DNA of 64,000 bases from Cellvibrionaceae bacterium 1162T.S.0a.05 (lineage in GTDB: Bacteria; Pseudomonadota; Gammaproteobacteria; Pseudomonadales; Cellvibrionaceae): contig LANB01000001.1 of assembly GCA_000964245.1 (NCBI GenBank), forward strand, positions 2,632,392 to 2,696,391, in the 5' to 3' direction. The notes under the pieces were generated by a model. It had not been told where the DNA came from. It searched no databases and worked only from the letters and a program-made list of their open reading frames with translations. The position numbers and the translations under genes are program-made. Shown piece after piece: positions 27,474 through 36,961 of this stretch; position 1 is the first letter of the stretch; every line of letters starts with the position of its first letter.

Positions 27474-29009
27474 ATGGTCAAGAAAATCATAAGCAACAGT
27501 TTGCTGCTGTTTGTTTGTTACTGTTTTTATAGCGTTCAAGCAGTGGCGGCACCTGAAGAGGAACAAGGAATCATTGATATGCAGGCGGAGATCGTTGCAA
27601 CAGTCGGTGAGCTGGATTTTAGGGAGTGTATGGTGAGCGCGCAGGGGCGCGATCGAAAAGTACAGTGCGCCACATACAGCGTCAGTGAAAAACCAGGTGA
27701 CGCCAGTAGCAATAAAATTGATTTGTTTGTTGTGCGTCTCCCGGGAAAACGGCGGTCCGACAAAATTCAGGATCCGATGTTATTCACTGCGGGAGGCCCG
27801 GGTCAATCGGCATCGGAATCATACCTGTATGTTGATCAGCAATTTTCTGATCTTGCGCGATTTCGAGATTTTTATTTAATTGATCAACGCGGAACCGGGC
27901 AGTCGAATCTGATGAGTTGCCCCAACCTTATTGAAGAATTGCAATTCTCCGTCAATGTTTACGACACTGAAGAGCTTCAGGAGGCGGTAAAAAAATGCCT
28001 GGAGGAAATGCCGGGTGATGTACGTTACTACACCACAGATGCCAGTATTGACGACTTTGAAAAAGTTCGGGCAGCCCTGGGTTTAAAAACCTGGAATGTG
28101 TACGGCGTATCGTATGGTACACGTGTTGCGACACATTACATGCGGAAATATCCGGAAAGCTTGCGTACTGTCGTGTTGGATTCGCCTGTGCCCCCGCAAC
28201 ATATTCTGGGGTCAGAGATTGCCTGGCGCAGTCAGGATATGCTGAATGTCTTGTATGCCCGCTGTGAAGCTGAGCAAGCCTGTGCAGACGCAATGCCGGA
28301 TTTTCGCCAAAAGGTTGAGGCACTTTTTTCTGAGCTGGCAGATGAACAAAAAGCCGTTCGCGTAGAAAGTTTTGCGGATGGCAGTATTCAGGACTTCAAT
28401 TTTACGGAAGATCATCTCGCGCTGGTTGTGAGATTGTATTTATACAACCCACACATGACGGCTGTCTTGCCTCCCATGCTTTATGAGGCTGCCGCCAAGG
28501 GCAACTTCAGTCCGCTTGCCCGCGCTGCACAAAATCTTGAAACGTTTATGAGCAAGGCAATGGCAGTAGGGCTACATAATTCCGTTATGTGTACCGAAGA
28601 AGTCCCGTTTTACAATTTATCTGATGCGGACCGGGAAGCAAACGAAACGAGTTACATGGGAATGAATCTTGTGCAGATACTGCAAGATGTGTGCAGTGTA
28701 TGGCCTGCATTGCCTGCGCCTGAAGATATGAAGGCGCCTCTTGAATCGGATTTGCCAACACTGTTACTTAGCGGCGAGTTCGACCCTATTACGCCACCTG
28801 CATATGCTGAACAAATTTTAGAAAACCTCAGTGCGGCAAAGCACCTTAGTTTACAAGGCCAGGGGCATTTTGTGGGTTATATCGGCTGCACACCGCGATT
28901 GGTTAATCGCTTTATTGAAGACGCCAGTGTAGAAAAAATTGATACAGCCTGTCTTAATCGTGCCGGCTCGCAACCCCTTTTTATTAATTTCAACGGCCCG
29001 ACGCCTTAA
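27474..29009 (+). CDS. Secreted alpha/beta hydrolase, S33 tripeptidyl-aminopeptidase-like
   Basis: Protein of 511 residues with a signal peptide (about 1-26, ending AVAA). The S33 fold is clear: TAGGPGQSA forms the oxyanion hole, DQRGTGQSN the conserved turn, VYGVSYGTRVATHY the nucleophile elbow, GEFDPITPP the acid and GQGHFVGY the His. C-terminal TAP-like domain present. Relatives release N-terminal tripeptides or Pro-containing peptides. Start ATG 27474 follows GGGAG by six bases; a frame from 27438 adds 12 unlikely residues. It heads an operon with an ABC exporter and a serine hydrolase. Confidence 0.88.
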   Translation: MVKKIISNSLLLFVCYCFYSVQAVAAPEEEQGIIDMQAEIVATVGELDFRECMVSAQGRDRKVQCATYSVSEKPGDASSNKIDLFVVRLPGKRRSDKIQDPMLFTAGGPGQSASESYLYVDQQFSDLARFRDFYLIDQRGTGQSNLMSCPNLIEELQFSVNVYDTEELQEAVKKCLEEMPGDVRYYTTDASIDDFEKVRAALGLKTWNVYGVSYGTRVATHYMRKYPESLRTVVLDSPVPPQHILGSEIAWRSQDMLNVLYARCEAEQACADAMPDFRQKVEALFSELADEQKAVRVESFADGSIQDFNFTEDHLALVVRLYLYNPHMTAVLPPMLYEAAAKGNFSPLARAAQNLETFMSKAMAVGLHNSVMCTEEVPFYNLSDADREANETSYMGMNLVQILQDVCSVWPALPAPEDMKAPLESDLPTLLLSGEFDPITPPAYAEQILENLSAAKHLSLQGQGHFVGYIGCTPRLVNRFIEDASVEKIDTACLNRAGSQPLFINFNGPTP

Positions 29010-29030
29010 TACGCCCAAGGAGAGGACAAC

Positions 29031-29783
29031 ATGATTTTTGCAGAAGCGTTAAATAAATCCTTCCCCAAAAAGGGGCAGCGAAAAGAGAAAATTCTTGCTG
29101 TTGAAAATGTCGGTTTTACCGCGAAAGACGGTCAGATAACGGGTTTACTGGGTGCAAATGGTGCGGGGAAGTCGACAAGTTTGCGTATGGTTGTCGGGCT
29201 GCTTGAACCGGATTCAGGGCAAGCCAATGTCGACAGCTGGGATGTGGTTAAAAATAAACTGGAAGTTCGTCAGAGTATCGGATATTTGCCACACAATGCC
29301 GGCGTTTATCCTCGCTTAACGGCGCGGGAAAACATCGCTTATTTCGCAGAGCTGTGTGGTCTGGATAAAAAGCAGATAACAGACAGGGTAGATGAACTCA
29401 TTCATTTGTTAAGTATGGAAAGCTTTGCGGATAGGCGTGCAGAAGGTTTTTCGCAAGGGCAAAGAACAAAGGTTGCGCTGGCGAGAGCCTTGGTACATAA
29501 ACCCAAAAACCTCGTGTTGGATGAACCCACCAATGGGCTGGATGTGATGGCGACGCGGCGATTAAGAAAAATTCTTTTCAAATTACGGGAGGCGGGACAC
29601 TGCATCCTCGTATCCAGCCACATCATGCAGGAGATTTCCATTATGTGTGACCACGTAGCCATTATTGATAAAGGTAAGGTCATTATGGAAAACAGTGTTC
29701 AGGGTTTGATGGAAGAAACAGGGCAAAGCGATTTTGAAGAAGCCTTTGTCGCCGCGATTGGTGAAACATTGGAGGAAGAATAA
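29031..29783 (+). CDS. ABC transporter ATP-binding protein (NatA-like)
   Basis: Protein of 250 residues. GLLGANGAGKSTSLRM is Walker A (near 40-55), FSQGQRTKVALARALVH the signature with SQGQ in place of SGGQ, and NLVLDEPTNGLD Walker B. It belongs to the ABC-2 exporter ATPases. AGGAG precedes the ATG, 21 bases after the peptidase. Its stop overlaps the start of the permease (TAATG), so the two form one transporter. Confidence 0.92.
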   Translation: MIFAEALNKSFPKKGQRKEKILAVENVGFTAKDGQITGLLGANGAGKSTSLRMVVGLLEPDSGQANVDSWDVVKNKLEVRQSIGYLPHNAGVYPRLTARENIAYFAELCGLDKKQITDRVDELIHLLSMESFADRRAEGFSQGQRTKVALARALVHKPKNLVLDEPTNGLDVMATRRLRKILFKLREAGHCILVSSHIMQEISIMCDHVAIIDKGKVIMENSVQGLMEETGQSDFEEAFVAAIGETLEEE

Positions 29784-30955
29784 TGAAGGGTATTTTCACC
29801 ATAATGTTAAAGGAGATCCGCGATAACCTTCGCGATAAACGTTCATTGTTTTTCGCTCTGGTTTATGGCCCTTTGCTGATGCCAGCCTTAATGATGGGCC
29901 CTCTCGTCCTGAATGCGGGTAAGCACTTTGAAGAATACGATTCCGGGCGTGAGCTGCACGTCTACGGTGCGGAATATGCGCCTAACTTGCTTGAATATCT
30001 GCGCAGTAAAAATATGGATGCCAAGCCGGTAGGCGACAATTTTGTCCAACGTATAAAAGACAGTGATTTGAAGTTGGTTGTCGAGATTACTGAAAACTAC
30101 GGCGACAATTTTAATCAAGGTAAACCTGCCAAAGTTATCATTCACTACGATACTGAAAATCAACAAAGTCAAAGCTATTTCTGGCAGGTGCGTGCTGAGT
30201 TGGATTCTTATGGGCGTACCATCGCCGCCCAGCGCATGAGTGTGCGTGGCTTTGACCAGTCTGTGTTACGCCCCCTGGATATCGCAGAAAACGATTTGTC
30301 AGAAGAGGAAATGCGTTCGGGAATTATTGCGAATATCCTGATGTTTCTGGTGATTTTTTCCTCAATGATGGGCGGCTTTTATCTGGCGATTGATATAACA
30401 GCCGGAGAGCGAGAACGACTGTCGTTGGAGCCCTTGTTAAGTTTGCCGCTGAGCCGTATGCAGGTCGCGCTTGGGAAATATCTGGCTATTCTTGCTTTTT
30501 GTGTGGCCTCCTTTATTTTGCCGATTGTCAGTGTTGCAATTTGGGCAATGTTCTTGCCGGACAAATTTTTTGGTATCGCTGATATTCCCAATGCAGTGAC
30601 CTATTTGAAAATCGCGCTTTTGTCTTTCCCACTTTGTATCATGATGACAGGTTTTCTAATGGTGGTTGCCGCCTGGGCGAAGAGTAACAAGGAAGCGCAA
30701 ACCCAGCTCGGTATAGCCATGCTTTTCCCGATGGCGCCGTTTTTTATGGTTCAGTTTATGAACATAAAAAGTACCGCGGTGAATAACATGATTCCATTTA
30801 TGGGGCAGTATTTGCTGGCCGACAAAATTATGTTTGATTCAGCCTATCCTGTCGTGGCTTTGTTTCCGAGTATGTTGAGCAGTTTTATTCTGGCGGTCAT
30901 TTTATTGGGCGTAGCCATTCATCTTTATCACAAAGACAGTATTCTAGGGACATGA
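29783..30955 (+). CDS. ABC-2 permease (NatB-like)
   Basis: Protein of 390 residues. One N-terminal helix (about 22-45) precedes a large periplasmic domain (about 46-180), then five or six helices, the NatB/ABC-2 topology. DITAGERERLSLEPLLSLPLSR is the cytoplasmic ABC-2 motif that couples to the ATPase. In Bacillus NatAB expels sodium; related pairs export peptides or drugs. Context with two secreted hydrolases suggests a peptide-like substrate, which is inference only. Confidence 0.9.
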   Translation: MKGIFTIMLKEIRDNLRDKRSLFFALVYGPLLMPALMMGPLVLNAGKHFEEYDSGRELHVYGAEYAPNLLEYLRSKNMDAKPVGDNFVQRIKDSDLKLVVEITENYGDNFNQGKPAKVIIHYDTENQQSQSYFWQVRAELDSYGRTIAAQRMSVRGFDQSVLRPLDIAENDLSEEEMRSGIIANILMFLVIFSSMMGGFYLAIDITAGERERLSLEPLLSLPLSRMQVALGKYLAILAFCVASFILPIVSVAIWAMFLPDKFFGIADIPNAVTYLKIALLSFPLCIMMTGFLMVVAAWAKSNKEAQTQLGIAMLFPMAPFFMVQFMNIKSTAVNNMIPFMGQYLLADKIMFDSAYPVVALFPSMLSSFILAVILLGVAIHLYHKDSILGT

Positions 30956-32829
30956 TTATGATGAAAGCTCTAATCAATAGTGTATTGTTGAGCTTTATTC
31001 TTTTTTTTTCAGCGGCGCAATACGGGTTGGCTCAGGAAGAACCAGAAAATCTCGATGCGCTGCGTGAAGCCATTGCCAAAATAATTGAAACGAAAAACGT
31101 GCCTTCGGCCGCCCTTGCACTGGTCGATGAAAATGGCGTACAACTGATCGAAGCTTTTGGCTACGCCAGGCTTGAAAGTCAAATGCCGGCAACGCCTGAA
31201 ACGCTTTATCGTATCGGCTCGACCTCTAAAATATTTGTCGGTTTGGCAGTGTTAAAACTGGTCGAAGAGGGGCGTCTGTCATTGGATGCCTCGCTTCAGG
31301 ATCTTGCCCCGGAAATCGCTTTCGACAACCCCTGGGAAAACGAATACCCCATTAAAATTGTGCATTTACTCGAGCATACGACCGGTTGGGATGATATGCA
31401 TTTTATAGAATATGCACACAATGAAGCGCAGCCTATCGGCTTGCGAGAAGGCTTGGCCTTTCACCCCCATTCACGCAAGTCTCGTTGGGTGCCAGGGACA
31501 CGCATGGCGTACTGCAATTCGGGTCCGGCGGTAGCAGCCTATGTCGTTGAAAAAGTCACAGGAAAACGTTTTGAGGACTATGTGCAGGCCACATTCTTTG
31601 AGCCGCTGGATATGCACGGTGTAACCTGGTTTAACGATGAAAATTATCAGCGCCTGGGCGCAACCTTATATCGTTCAGATCGCAGCCTGGAAAATTATTG
31701 GAATATTATTATGAGGCCCTCTGGTGCGCTCAATGCTTCTGTAAGGGATATGGCGCAAGTGCTGCGATTTTTTATCCAGCGTGGGCGTATCGGCGATGAA
31801 CAAATTCTGTCGGAAGCCTCGCTGGAACGTATGGAAAGACCGGGTGACCACCTGGGTGCACGTGAAGGCCTGGAGCTAGGCTATGGACTCACTAATTATT
31901 CCTCTGCTTACGATGTCTGGCAATACCGTGAACACAATGGGGCTGTGAACAATGGATTGAGTGCCTTTGCGTATCTGCCACAGGCTCGTGCGGGCTATGT
32001 CTTACTCCTGAATTCCGGCGATGTCTCCGCGCAAAATGAGATAAGCCGGCTAATAAGAAAATTTCAGGTTCGCGAACTTACCAAACCGCAGGTTGAAAAA
32101 GTGAGAGAGCTTAGTGCCGAACAGCGAAAGCTCGCAGGCTATTACTCGGCAATTAACCCTAGATCTCAGATGTCCAACGGCATTTCGCGGCTGTTCTCGG
32201 TATTCCGGGTCAGTTTTACTGAAGACAAAATGCAGATCGACCCTGTATTCGGCAATTGGACTGCCTGGCATTACCCTGTGAGCGAGACCTTGTTTAAATC
32301 TGACTATTCTGGTGCGATGCATGTGGCCGTTGTACAGGATCCTTTGGCGGGCCAGGTTTTGCATATGGAAGGGACCGTCTTAAAGCCGCTATCGGGTTTT
32401 CTTGTATTTGGGCGCTTGTTGATTTTATTTCTTTGGTCCGTGATTGTTTTATCCTCCTTTGTTTATCTTATTGTGTGGGCGTTGCTTAAAGCCAGAAAGC
32501 ACCCTGCAGCGGCCTTACCCTTGACTACGCACCTTATGCCATTAATCGCGAGTCTTTGTATTTTGTTGATTTTTATTGTCACTATTACTGCGGTAGGAGC
32601 TGCTTTGGGTAATCTTGGTCGGCCGTCCTTTTATTCCGTCAGCTTGCTTGCATTGACGGTGCTCTACCCCCTTTTCGCCTTTGCATCAGTTGCGGGTTTT
32701 ATTAAGGGTCTACGCGCGCGTTTGTCGAAGATGCTATTGTTTTATTTTGGCTTGGCGTGCTTACTGCACCTTGCCGTCGCAATCTATATGCTGCGTTATG
32801 ACTATTTTGCATTGATGACCTGGGCCTGA
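30952..32829 (+). CDS. Beta-lactamase-family serine hydrolase with C-terminal membrane domain
   Basis: Protein of up to 625 residues. Signal peptide (about 1-27, ending GLAQ), then a class C beta-lactamase/DD-peptidase fold: GSTSKIFVGL holds SxxK, MAYCNSG the Y-x-N and REHNGAVNNG the third motif with H-x-G. After about 380 comes an accessory beta domain, and four to five helices occupy about 485-620. Such proteins are usually D-amino-acid or peptide hydrolases rather than drug resistance enzymes. It overlaps the permease stop by four bases (ATGA); ATG at 30958 or 30961 are other starts. Confidence 0.85.
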   Translation: MIMMKALINSVLLSFILFFSAAQYGLAQEEPENLDALREAIAKIIETKNVPSAALALVDENGVQLIEAFGYARLESQMPATPETLYRIGSTSKIFVGLAVLKLVEEGRLSLDASLQDLAPEIAFDNPWENEYPIKIVHLLEHTTGWDDMHFIEYAHNEAQPIGLREGLAFHPHSRKSRWVPGTRMAYCNSGPAVAAYVVEKVTGKRFEDYVQATFFEPLDMHGVTWFNDENYQRLGATLYRSDRSLENYWNIIMRPSGALNASVRDMAQVLRFFIQRGRIGDEQILSEASLERMERPGDHLGAREGLELGYGLTNYSSAYDVWQYREHNGAVNNGLSAFAYLPQARAGYVLLLNSGDVSAQNEISRLIRKFQVRELTKPQVEKVRELSAEQRKLAGYYSAINPRSQMSNGISRLFSVFRVSFTEDKMQIDPVFGNWTAWHYPVSETLFKSDYSGAMHVAVVQDPLAGQVLHMEGTVLKPLSGFLVFGRLLILFLWSVIVLSSFVYLIVWALLKARKHPAAALPLTTHLMPLIASLCILLIFIVTITAVGAALGNLGRPSFYSVSLLALTVLYPLFAFASVAGFIKGLRARLSKMLLFYFGLACLLHLAVAIYMLRYDYFALMTWA

Positions 32830-32840
32830 AAAATCGACTA

Positions 32841-35081
32841 TCACAATTCATAGCGAATTTTAACGAGGAAATTATCACCAATGCGGTTTTCCCAGGCGTC
32901 GGGGAAAAGTGTGAACACGCCTTCGCTACGGTCAAGCTCAGTCAAACCGCCACGACTGTAGACCACAAAAATATTGGATAGGGGCCCGAGTTGGTATTTA
33001 TAGCGGATTTGAATGGCGGTACTGCTGATGGAAAAATCCTCGGCCACACCCATACCGGCTTCGAGTTCACCATTGTTCAAAAGCCTTAAATCTTGCCCAT
33101 TATTTGCATTGAGAGATAGCCATTCAAATTTCAAGCGAACTTCCTGCTTTTCCGTAAGTTGGCTGTTGATATTGAGATGAACCTCAAACTGTCGCCAGGT
33201 GTAGGCACTGAGTTCATTGTCTTGCCGCCAAATCGTCCAGTTTTCGCGCGTGTTGTAGCGCAAGCTCAATTCGGTTGAGAGTTCGTCGCTGAAATAGTAG
33301 GTAGGATGGAAGTGCAAGTGATAGCCACGGCCTTCGATAGGCATATCAATCCAGTCAACCATATGATGGTAACGCAGGGCTTTTCGACTTGGCGCAACCC
33401 AACGATAGCCAAAACGATAACCCGCATCGGTGTTCAGAATATTATTTCCGCGAGTAATGCGGTCATCGTGGCCCGCGCTTCTTGCCGCCAGGTTTAAACG
33501 CAGGAGGGCGGTATTCTTAAATTCCCAATGGTCGTAAATATCCAGATAGCTAAATAAATTATCGCCAGTTGATGCTGATCGATAGTGATCAAATGTACTT
33601 TGCAGCCAACGGCTCTTTAAGCGACTACTCTCAGTGTACTCAGGTTTTCGCCAATTGGATCGGTAACGCAAACTATCAAGATTGTTACGCGGTAAAAACC
33701 CAAAGTCATTGATTTCAAAATTCTCACCGTAGTGGCTGGCTTCAATCTGGTGATCGTAGTGATCGCTGAGTTGTTGTTCGACAGCAAACCATGCTGCTTC
33801 ATCTTTTGCTTCCAGCCGGTTTTCATCCAGTAGAGGGTCATCGATATCGCTTTGAATTAATTGTCCGCGTATTTTGGTCTTATCGCTGACAAAGATATCG
33901 TAATCAAGACTGTGCGAACGCGCCTCCCGATCGAGTTCCGGTCGTGACACAAGGGTCTCCAACAAACCAACGCGAACGGTGTTGAAGTTGGCCGATGCGC
34001 GCGCGGCGTAAAACTTTTTACCGAGCACATCCCTTTCATTGTGCTCTTTCACTGCAAATGCACCATAGCTCAGGCCCTGGCCATTAGAGGTGAACTTGAG
34101 AGCCGCATCAATGTCCGAAATTTCTGCATCACCGGCATCTGCCTGGGCCCCAATTCGGCGGGTATGAATAACCCGCAGATCACGGGGGCCCTGTAAATCG
34201 AACAGTGATTGATTTTCTGTGAAGAAGGGGCGTTTTTCATTAAAAAACGTTTCCTCAGGAGAAAAATTAACAACCAGACTGTCGCTCTCCACCTGACCAA
34301 AATCAGGATTCAGGGTTAAGCTGAGTTGTTTACTGCTGTCTGGCTTCCAGAAGATATCGAGGTTGGCGTCAATACTTTCTTCTTTTTGCAGGCGATCAGC
34401 GTGAGCAGTTGCCGAAACAAAAACCTTGAGACTCGCCGTTGAATGATTGTCGAGTTCGCTTGTGCTAAATGTAGAAATAAAACGTGTGCGATCGTTATCC
34501 GTATGACTATTTGCATAACGTTTATCTAAATGCGCAACCCGGCGGCTCAGATATAAACCGACTTTTCGGAGGTCGCCGTCGACTTGAGCCATGGGAGCCA
34601 CATCCCAGGGGATGAAAATTTCGCTGTACCAGGCATCGTCATCTGTTCGGGTTGCTGATTGCCAATTGCCGTCCCAGTCTGCGCTATATTGATTTTCATC
34701 ACGCCAGATACCATCGCCGATAGAGCCACCATTGGCAAGAATAAAACCATATGCAGAGGTGCCGGTATTGTCGAAATCAATTATCACCTCATTTAGATCA
34801 CCTTCCATATTGCCGTCACGTTGTACGCGTTCACTGCGTTGCAAGTTGGCAGGTTGGTGGTTGTATATGCCGATATAAATACCCGACTCATCACTGAATA
34901 ACAGCGCTTCCGTTTTATATTCAGGTGAATTTAAAGTAAAAGGGTCGACAGTAAAAAATGCGGAAACAGTTTGTGCATTTTTCCATGCTGCTTCATTTAA
35001 ATGACCGTCGATGGTCATCGCTTCGGCAAGTAGGGGGCAGAGAACAAGGAGTAGACAGTTAAGTTTTTTGGAGTAATTCAT
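32841..35081 (-). CDS. DUF5916 protein with CBM9-like N-terminus, outer-membrane type
   Basis: Protein of 746 residues with a signal peptide (about 1-21, ending AEAM). Residues about 22-215 are a CBM9-like beta-sandwich (IDGHLNEAAW, then EVIIDFDNTGTSAYGF and WYSEIFIPWD). The remainder is DUF5916, with NPDFGQVESDSLVVN and FFNEKRPFFTENQSLFD as the clearest motifs and alternating aromatic/polar strands that suggest a beta-barrel. The final residue is Leu rather than the usual Phe. Function unknown; members accompany polysaccharide use in marine bacteria. It converges on the serine hydrolase gene with an 11-base gap. Confidence 0.85.
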   Translation of the reverse strand: MNYSKKLNCLLLVLCPLLAEAMTIDGHLNEAAWKNAQTVSAFFTVDPFTLNSPEYKTEALLFSDESGIYIGIYNHQPANLQRSERVQRDGNMEGDLNEVIIDFDNTGTSAYGFILANGGSIGDGIWRDENQYSADWDGNWQSATRTDDDAWYSEIFIPWDVAPMAQVDGDLRKVGLYLSRRVAHLDKRYANSHTDNDRTRFISTFSTSELDNHSTASLKVFVSATAHADRLQKEESIDANLDIFWKPDSSKQLSLTLNPDFGQVESDSLVVNFSPEETFFNEKRPFFTENQSLFDLQGPRDLRVIHTRRIGAQADAGDAEISDIDAALKFTSNGQGLSYGAFAVKEHNERDVLGKKFYAARASANFNTVRVGLLETLVSRPELDREARSHSLDYDIFVSDKTKIRGQLIQSDIDDPLLDENRLEAKDEAAWFAVEQQLSDHYDHQIEASHYGENFEINDFGFLPRNNLDSLRYRSNWRKPEYTESSRLKSRWLQSTFDHYRSASTGDNLFSYLDIYDHWEFKNTALLRLNLAARSAGHDDRITRGNNILNTDAGYRFGYRWVAPSRKALRYHHMVDWIDMPIEGRGYHLHFHPTYYFSDELSTELSLRYNTRENWTIWRQDNELSAYTWRQFEVHLNINSQLTEKQEVRLKFEWLSLNANNGQDLRLLNNGELEAGMGVAEDFSISSTAIQIRYKYQLGPLSNIFVVYSRGGLTELDRSEGVFTLFPDAWENRIGDNFLVKIRYEL

Positions 35082-35234
35082 TCAAGAGAAACAATATCAG
35101 CAAAAAAAGAGCATAGCCTACTTAGACCAAGGTAAACGCAAGATCAGCAAAGTGGGAGGCGAACATCGGGTTAAAGTCAGGCGAAAAACACTGATGTAAT
35201 CGGTTTTACCTCTGGCGAGCAAAAATCAGGTGGG

Positions 35235-36119
35235 CTATATGTCGCCTGCCCAAAAAGAACGGTCTGCTTGAAAACACAAACGCAGGTGCTGGCGCAATTC
35301 GCGAAAGCGTGCAGTATCTCGAAGGTCAGGGTGCGATAGCATCCATAAATCGAAACGGTGCCAACGTAAATCAGGTGGAATGCGCTCAAGCTCGTCTTCT
35401 GGATCACAGAGGAAGCATGGCATCATAACCATACCCATATGTGCTTTGGCTGCACCAAGTTGGGCAAAGGGATCCGCAAGCAAATGTTTTATGGGGAGAT
35501 GCGGGAAGGCAGAACTGAGTACCCAATCGGGATAACGACTTTGGTCATCCCAGCCAACCCACGAGGCATCCTCGGGGTTCTCGAGGTCGTGAGTGGCTAA
35601 ATAGTGTTTTGACGCATAATTTGCGGAATAAATATCCACCAGTTTTAAACCTACCAGCTCTTCAGGTGGTTTTGAATCCTTGTAAAGGATACGCAGGGCA
35701 AGGTCGGCTTCGCCGCGATTTAAATCAAAACGTGACCACGATGGAATAACTTCGAGTTCAACACCGGGGTGGGTATCGGCGAAAGATTTCAGGTAGTTGA
35801 TCAATGGGGAGCAGGTAAAATGATTGGGAATGGTTACACGAATCAAACCTTTCATTACCGCATTTTTTGCCTGTAATTTACGCTCAATTTCATAGGCATC
35901 GCTTTCCATTCGCAATGCAACTTGAAGCAATTCCTTGCCGTGTTCAGTGAGTTCAAAGCCTTTTTTGTCACGGCTGAAGAGTTTGACATTCAAGGCCTCT
36001 TCCAGGCGCGTGATTTTTCGGGTAATTGTCGATGCGCTTGTGTTTTGTTCGGTCGCAACCGCACGCGCCGAGCCATTGCGGTGTAGTGCGAGAAAAAGCT
36101 TTATTGAATCCCAGTCCAT
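35235..36119 (-). CDS. LysR family transcriptional regulator
   Basis: Protein of 294 residues. The winged helix-turn-helix is at about 1-60 (MDWDSIKLFLALHRNGSARA, then NTSASTITRKITRLEEAL) and the effector domain follows. ATG 36119 matches the family start; the longer frame to 36176 overlaps phzF and is not needed. It begins eight bases after the phzF-like gene on the same strand, so the two are probably co-transcribed. Confidence 0.88.
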   Translation of the reverse strand: MDWDSIKLFLALHRNGSARAVATEQNTSASTITRKITRLEEALNVKLFSRDKKGFELTEHGKELLQVALRMESDAYEIERKLQAKNAVMKGLIRVTIPNHFTCSPLINYLKSFADTHPGVELEVIPSWSRFDLNRGEADLALRILYKDSKPPEELVGLKLVDIYSANYASKHYLATHDLENPEDASWVGWDDQSRYPDWVLSSAFPHLPIKHLLADPFAQLGAAKAHMGMVMMPCFLCDPEDELERIPPDLRWHRFDLWMLSHPDLRDTARFRELRQHLRLCFQADRSFWAGDI

Positions 36120-36127
36120 AATAATTT

Positions 36128-36928
36128 CTACAAGGTTCGCGTTTGGCCAAATAAACTGAGACTTCGGCGAGTGCATTCACCCCAAAAGCGCCCGCCTAGA
36201 GGTGAAAGTTGCAGTCCACAAAGTTTGTTTTTTTTAAGCCGTCGTTGCCAATAGGGCAGCAAAATAAAATTCGCAGATCCGGTGGCGGCGTCTTCCGGAT
36301 TGCCAAAGCGTGGAGCAAAGTAACGCAGCACGTAGTCGGCACGGTGTTCGTGATTTGCCGCTGCGGTTGCAATAATGGCATGGGATTGCAAGTTGGCGAG
36401 TAATTGGAAGCGTGGGCAAAGCGCGGCAATATCTGTCGCTGAAGGATATTCAACAATGGTATAGCCTCGAACTTGCTGGACTGTGCGCACAGGTTGAATT
36501 CGGGAATGCCCCGCGAGCGCATATTGCCAGAAAGCCTGTTTAATTTTTTTTGTTTGGTATAGAAAAGTGTTTTTTATTTCCAAGCCCAATCCTGGTGTCT
36601 GTTGATTTACCTTAAATTCGCCGCCTGCACTATGTAGCATCAATGGCCAGAGTGATGCGTAAACCTCTCGACAATAGTGCGCCGCAGCGAGTGTGCCAGA
36701 ACCACAATTCATAATTTCCTGGCCATGTTGATAAAAACGCAGTTCAATGGTAGTGGAATTTTTGGGCCTTAACAGTTCTATTAGAATGTTCGGGCTGATC
36801 GCCAGCGAGTGAGCCTGGGCTTGAGCTTTTGCGCGAAACCTTTTCAGTTCCAATAGGGTATGGCGATTGCCTTGTGCATCGGTATCGAAAAAACTATCAA
36901 TCAACAGCGTTGTTGGTGTGTTGGTCAT
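36128..36928 (-). CDS. PhzF-like isomerase family protein, diverged active site
   Basis: Protein of 266 residues. The two-lobed PhzF/diaminopimelate-epimerase-like fold is indicated by NCGSGTLAAAHYC (usual form CGHATLAAAH) and by RYFAPRFGNPEDAATGSA, an almost exact family motif. Changes at conserved places are visible: the His after CG is Ser, and the catalytic Glu of the N-terminal SET motif is displaced (ISPNILIELL). Catalysis may be altered or lost. It lies 33 bases after the egtD stop, on the same strand as egtB-egtD. Confidence 0.75.
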   Translation of the reverse strand: MTNTPTTLLIDSFFDTDAQGNRHTLLELKRFRAKAQAQAHSLAISPNILIELLRPKNSTTIELRFYQHGQEIMNCGSGTLAAAHYCREVYASLWPLMLHSAGGEFKVNQQTPGLGLEIKNTFLYQTKKIKQAFWQYALAGHSRIQPVRTVQQVRGYTIVEYPSATDIAALCPRFQLLANLQSHAIIATAAANHEHRADYVLRYFAPRFGNPEDAATGSANFILLPYWQRRLKKNKLCGLQLSPLGGRFWGECTRRSLSLFGQTRTL

Positions 36929-36961
36929 GTCATTTTCGCAATTCTGGCCCTGGGCTCCCTG

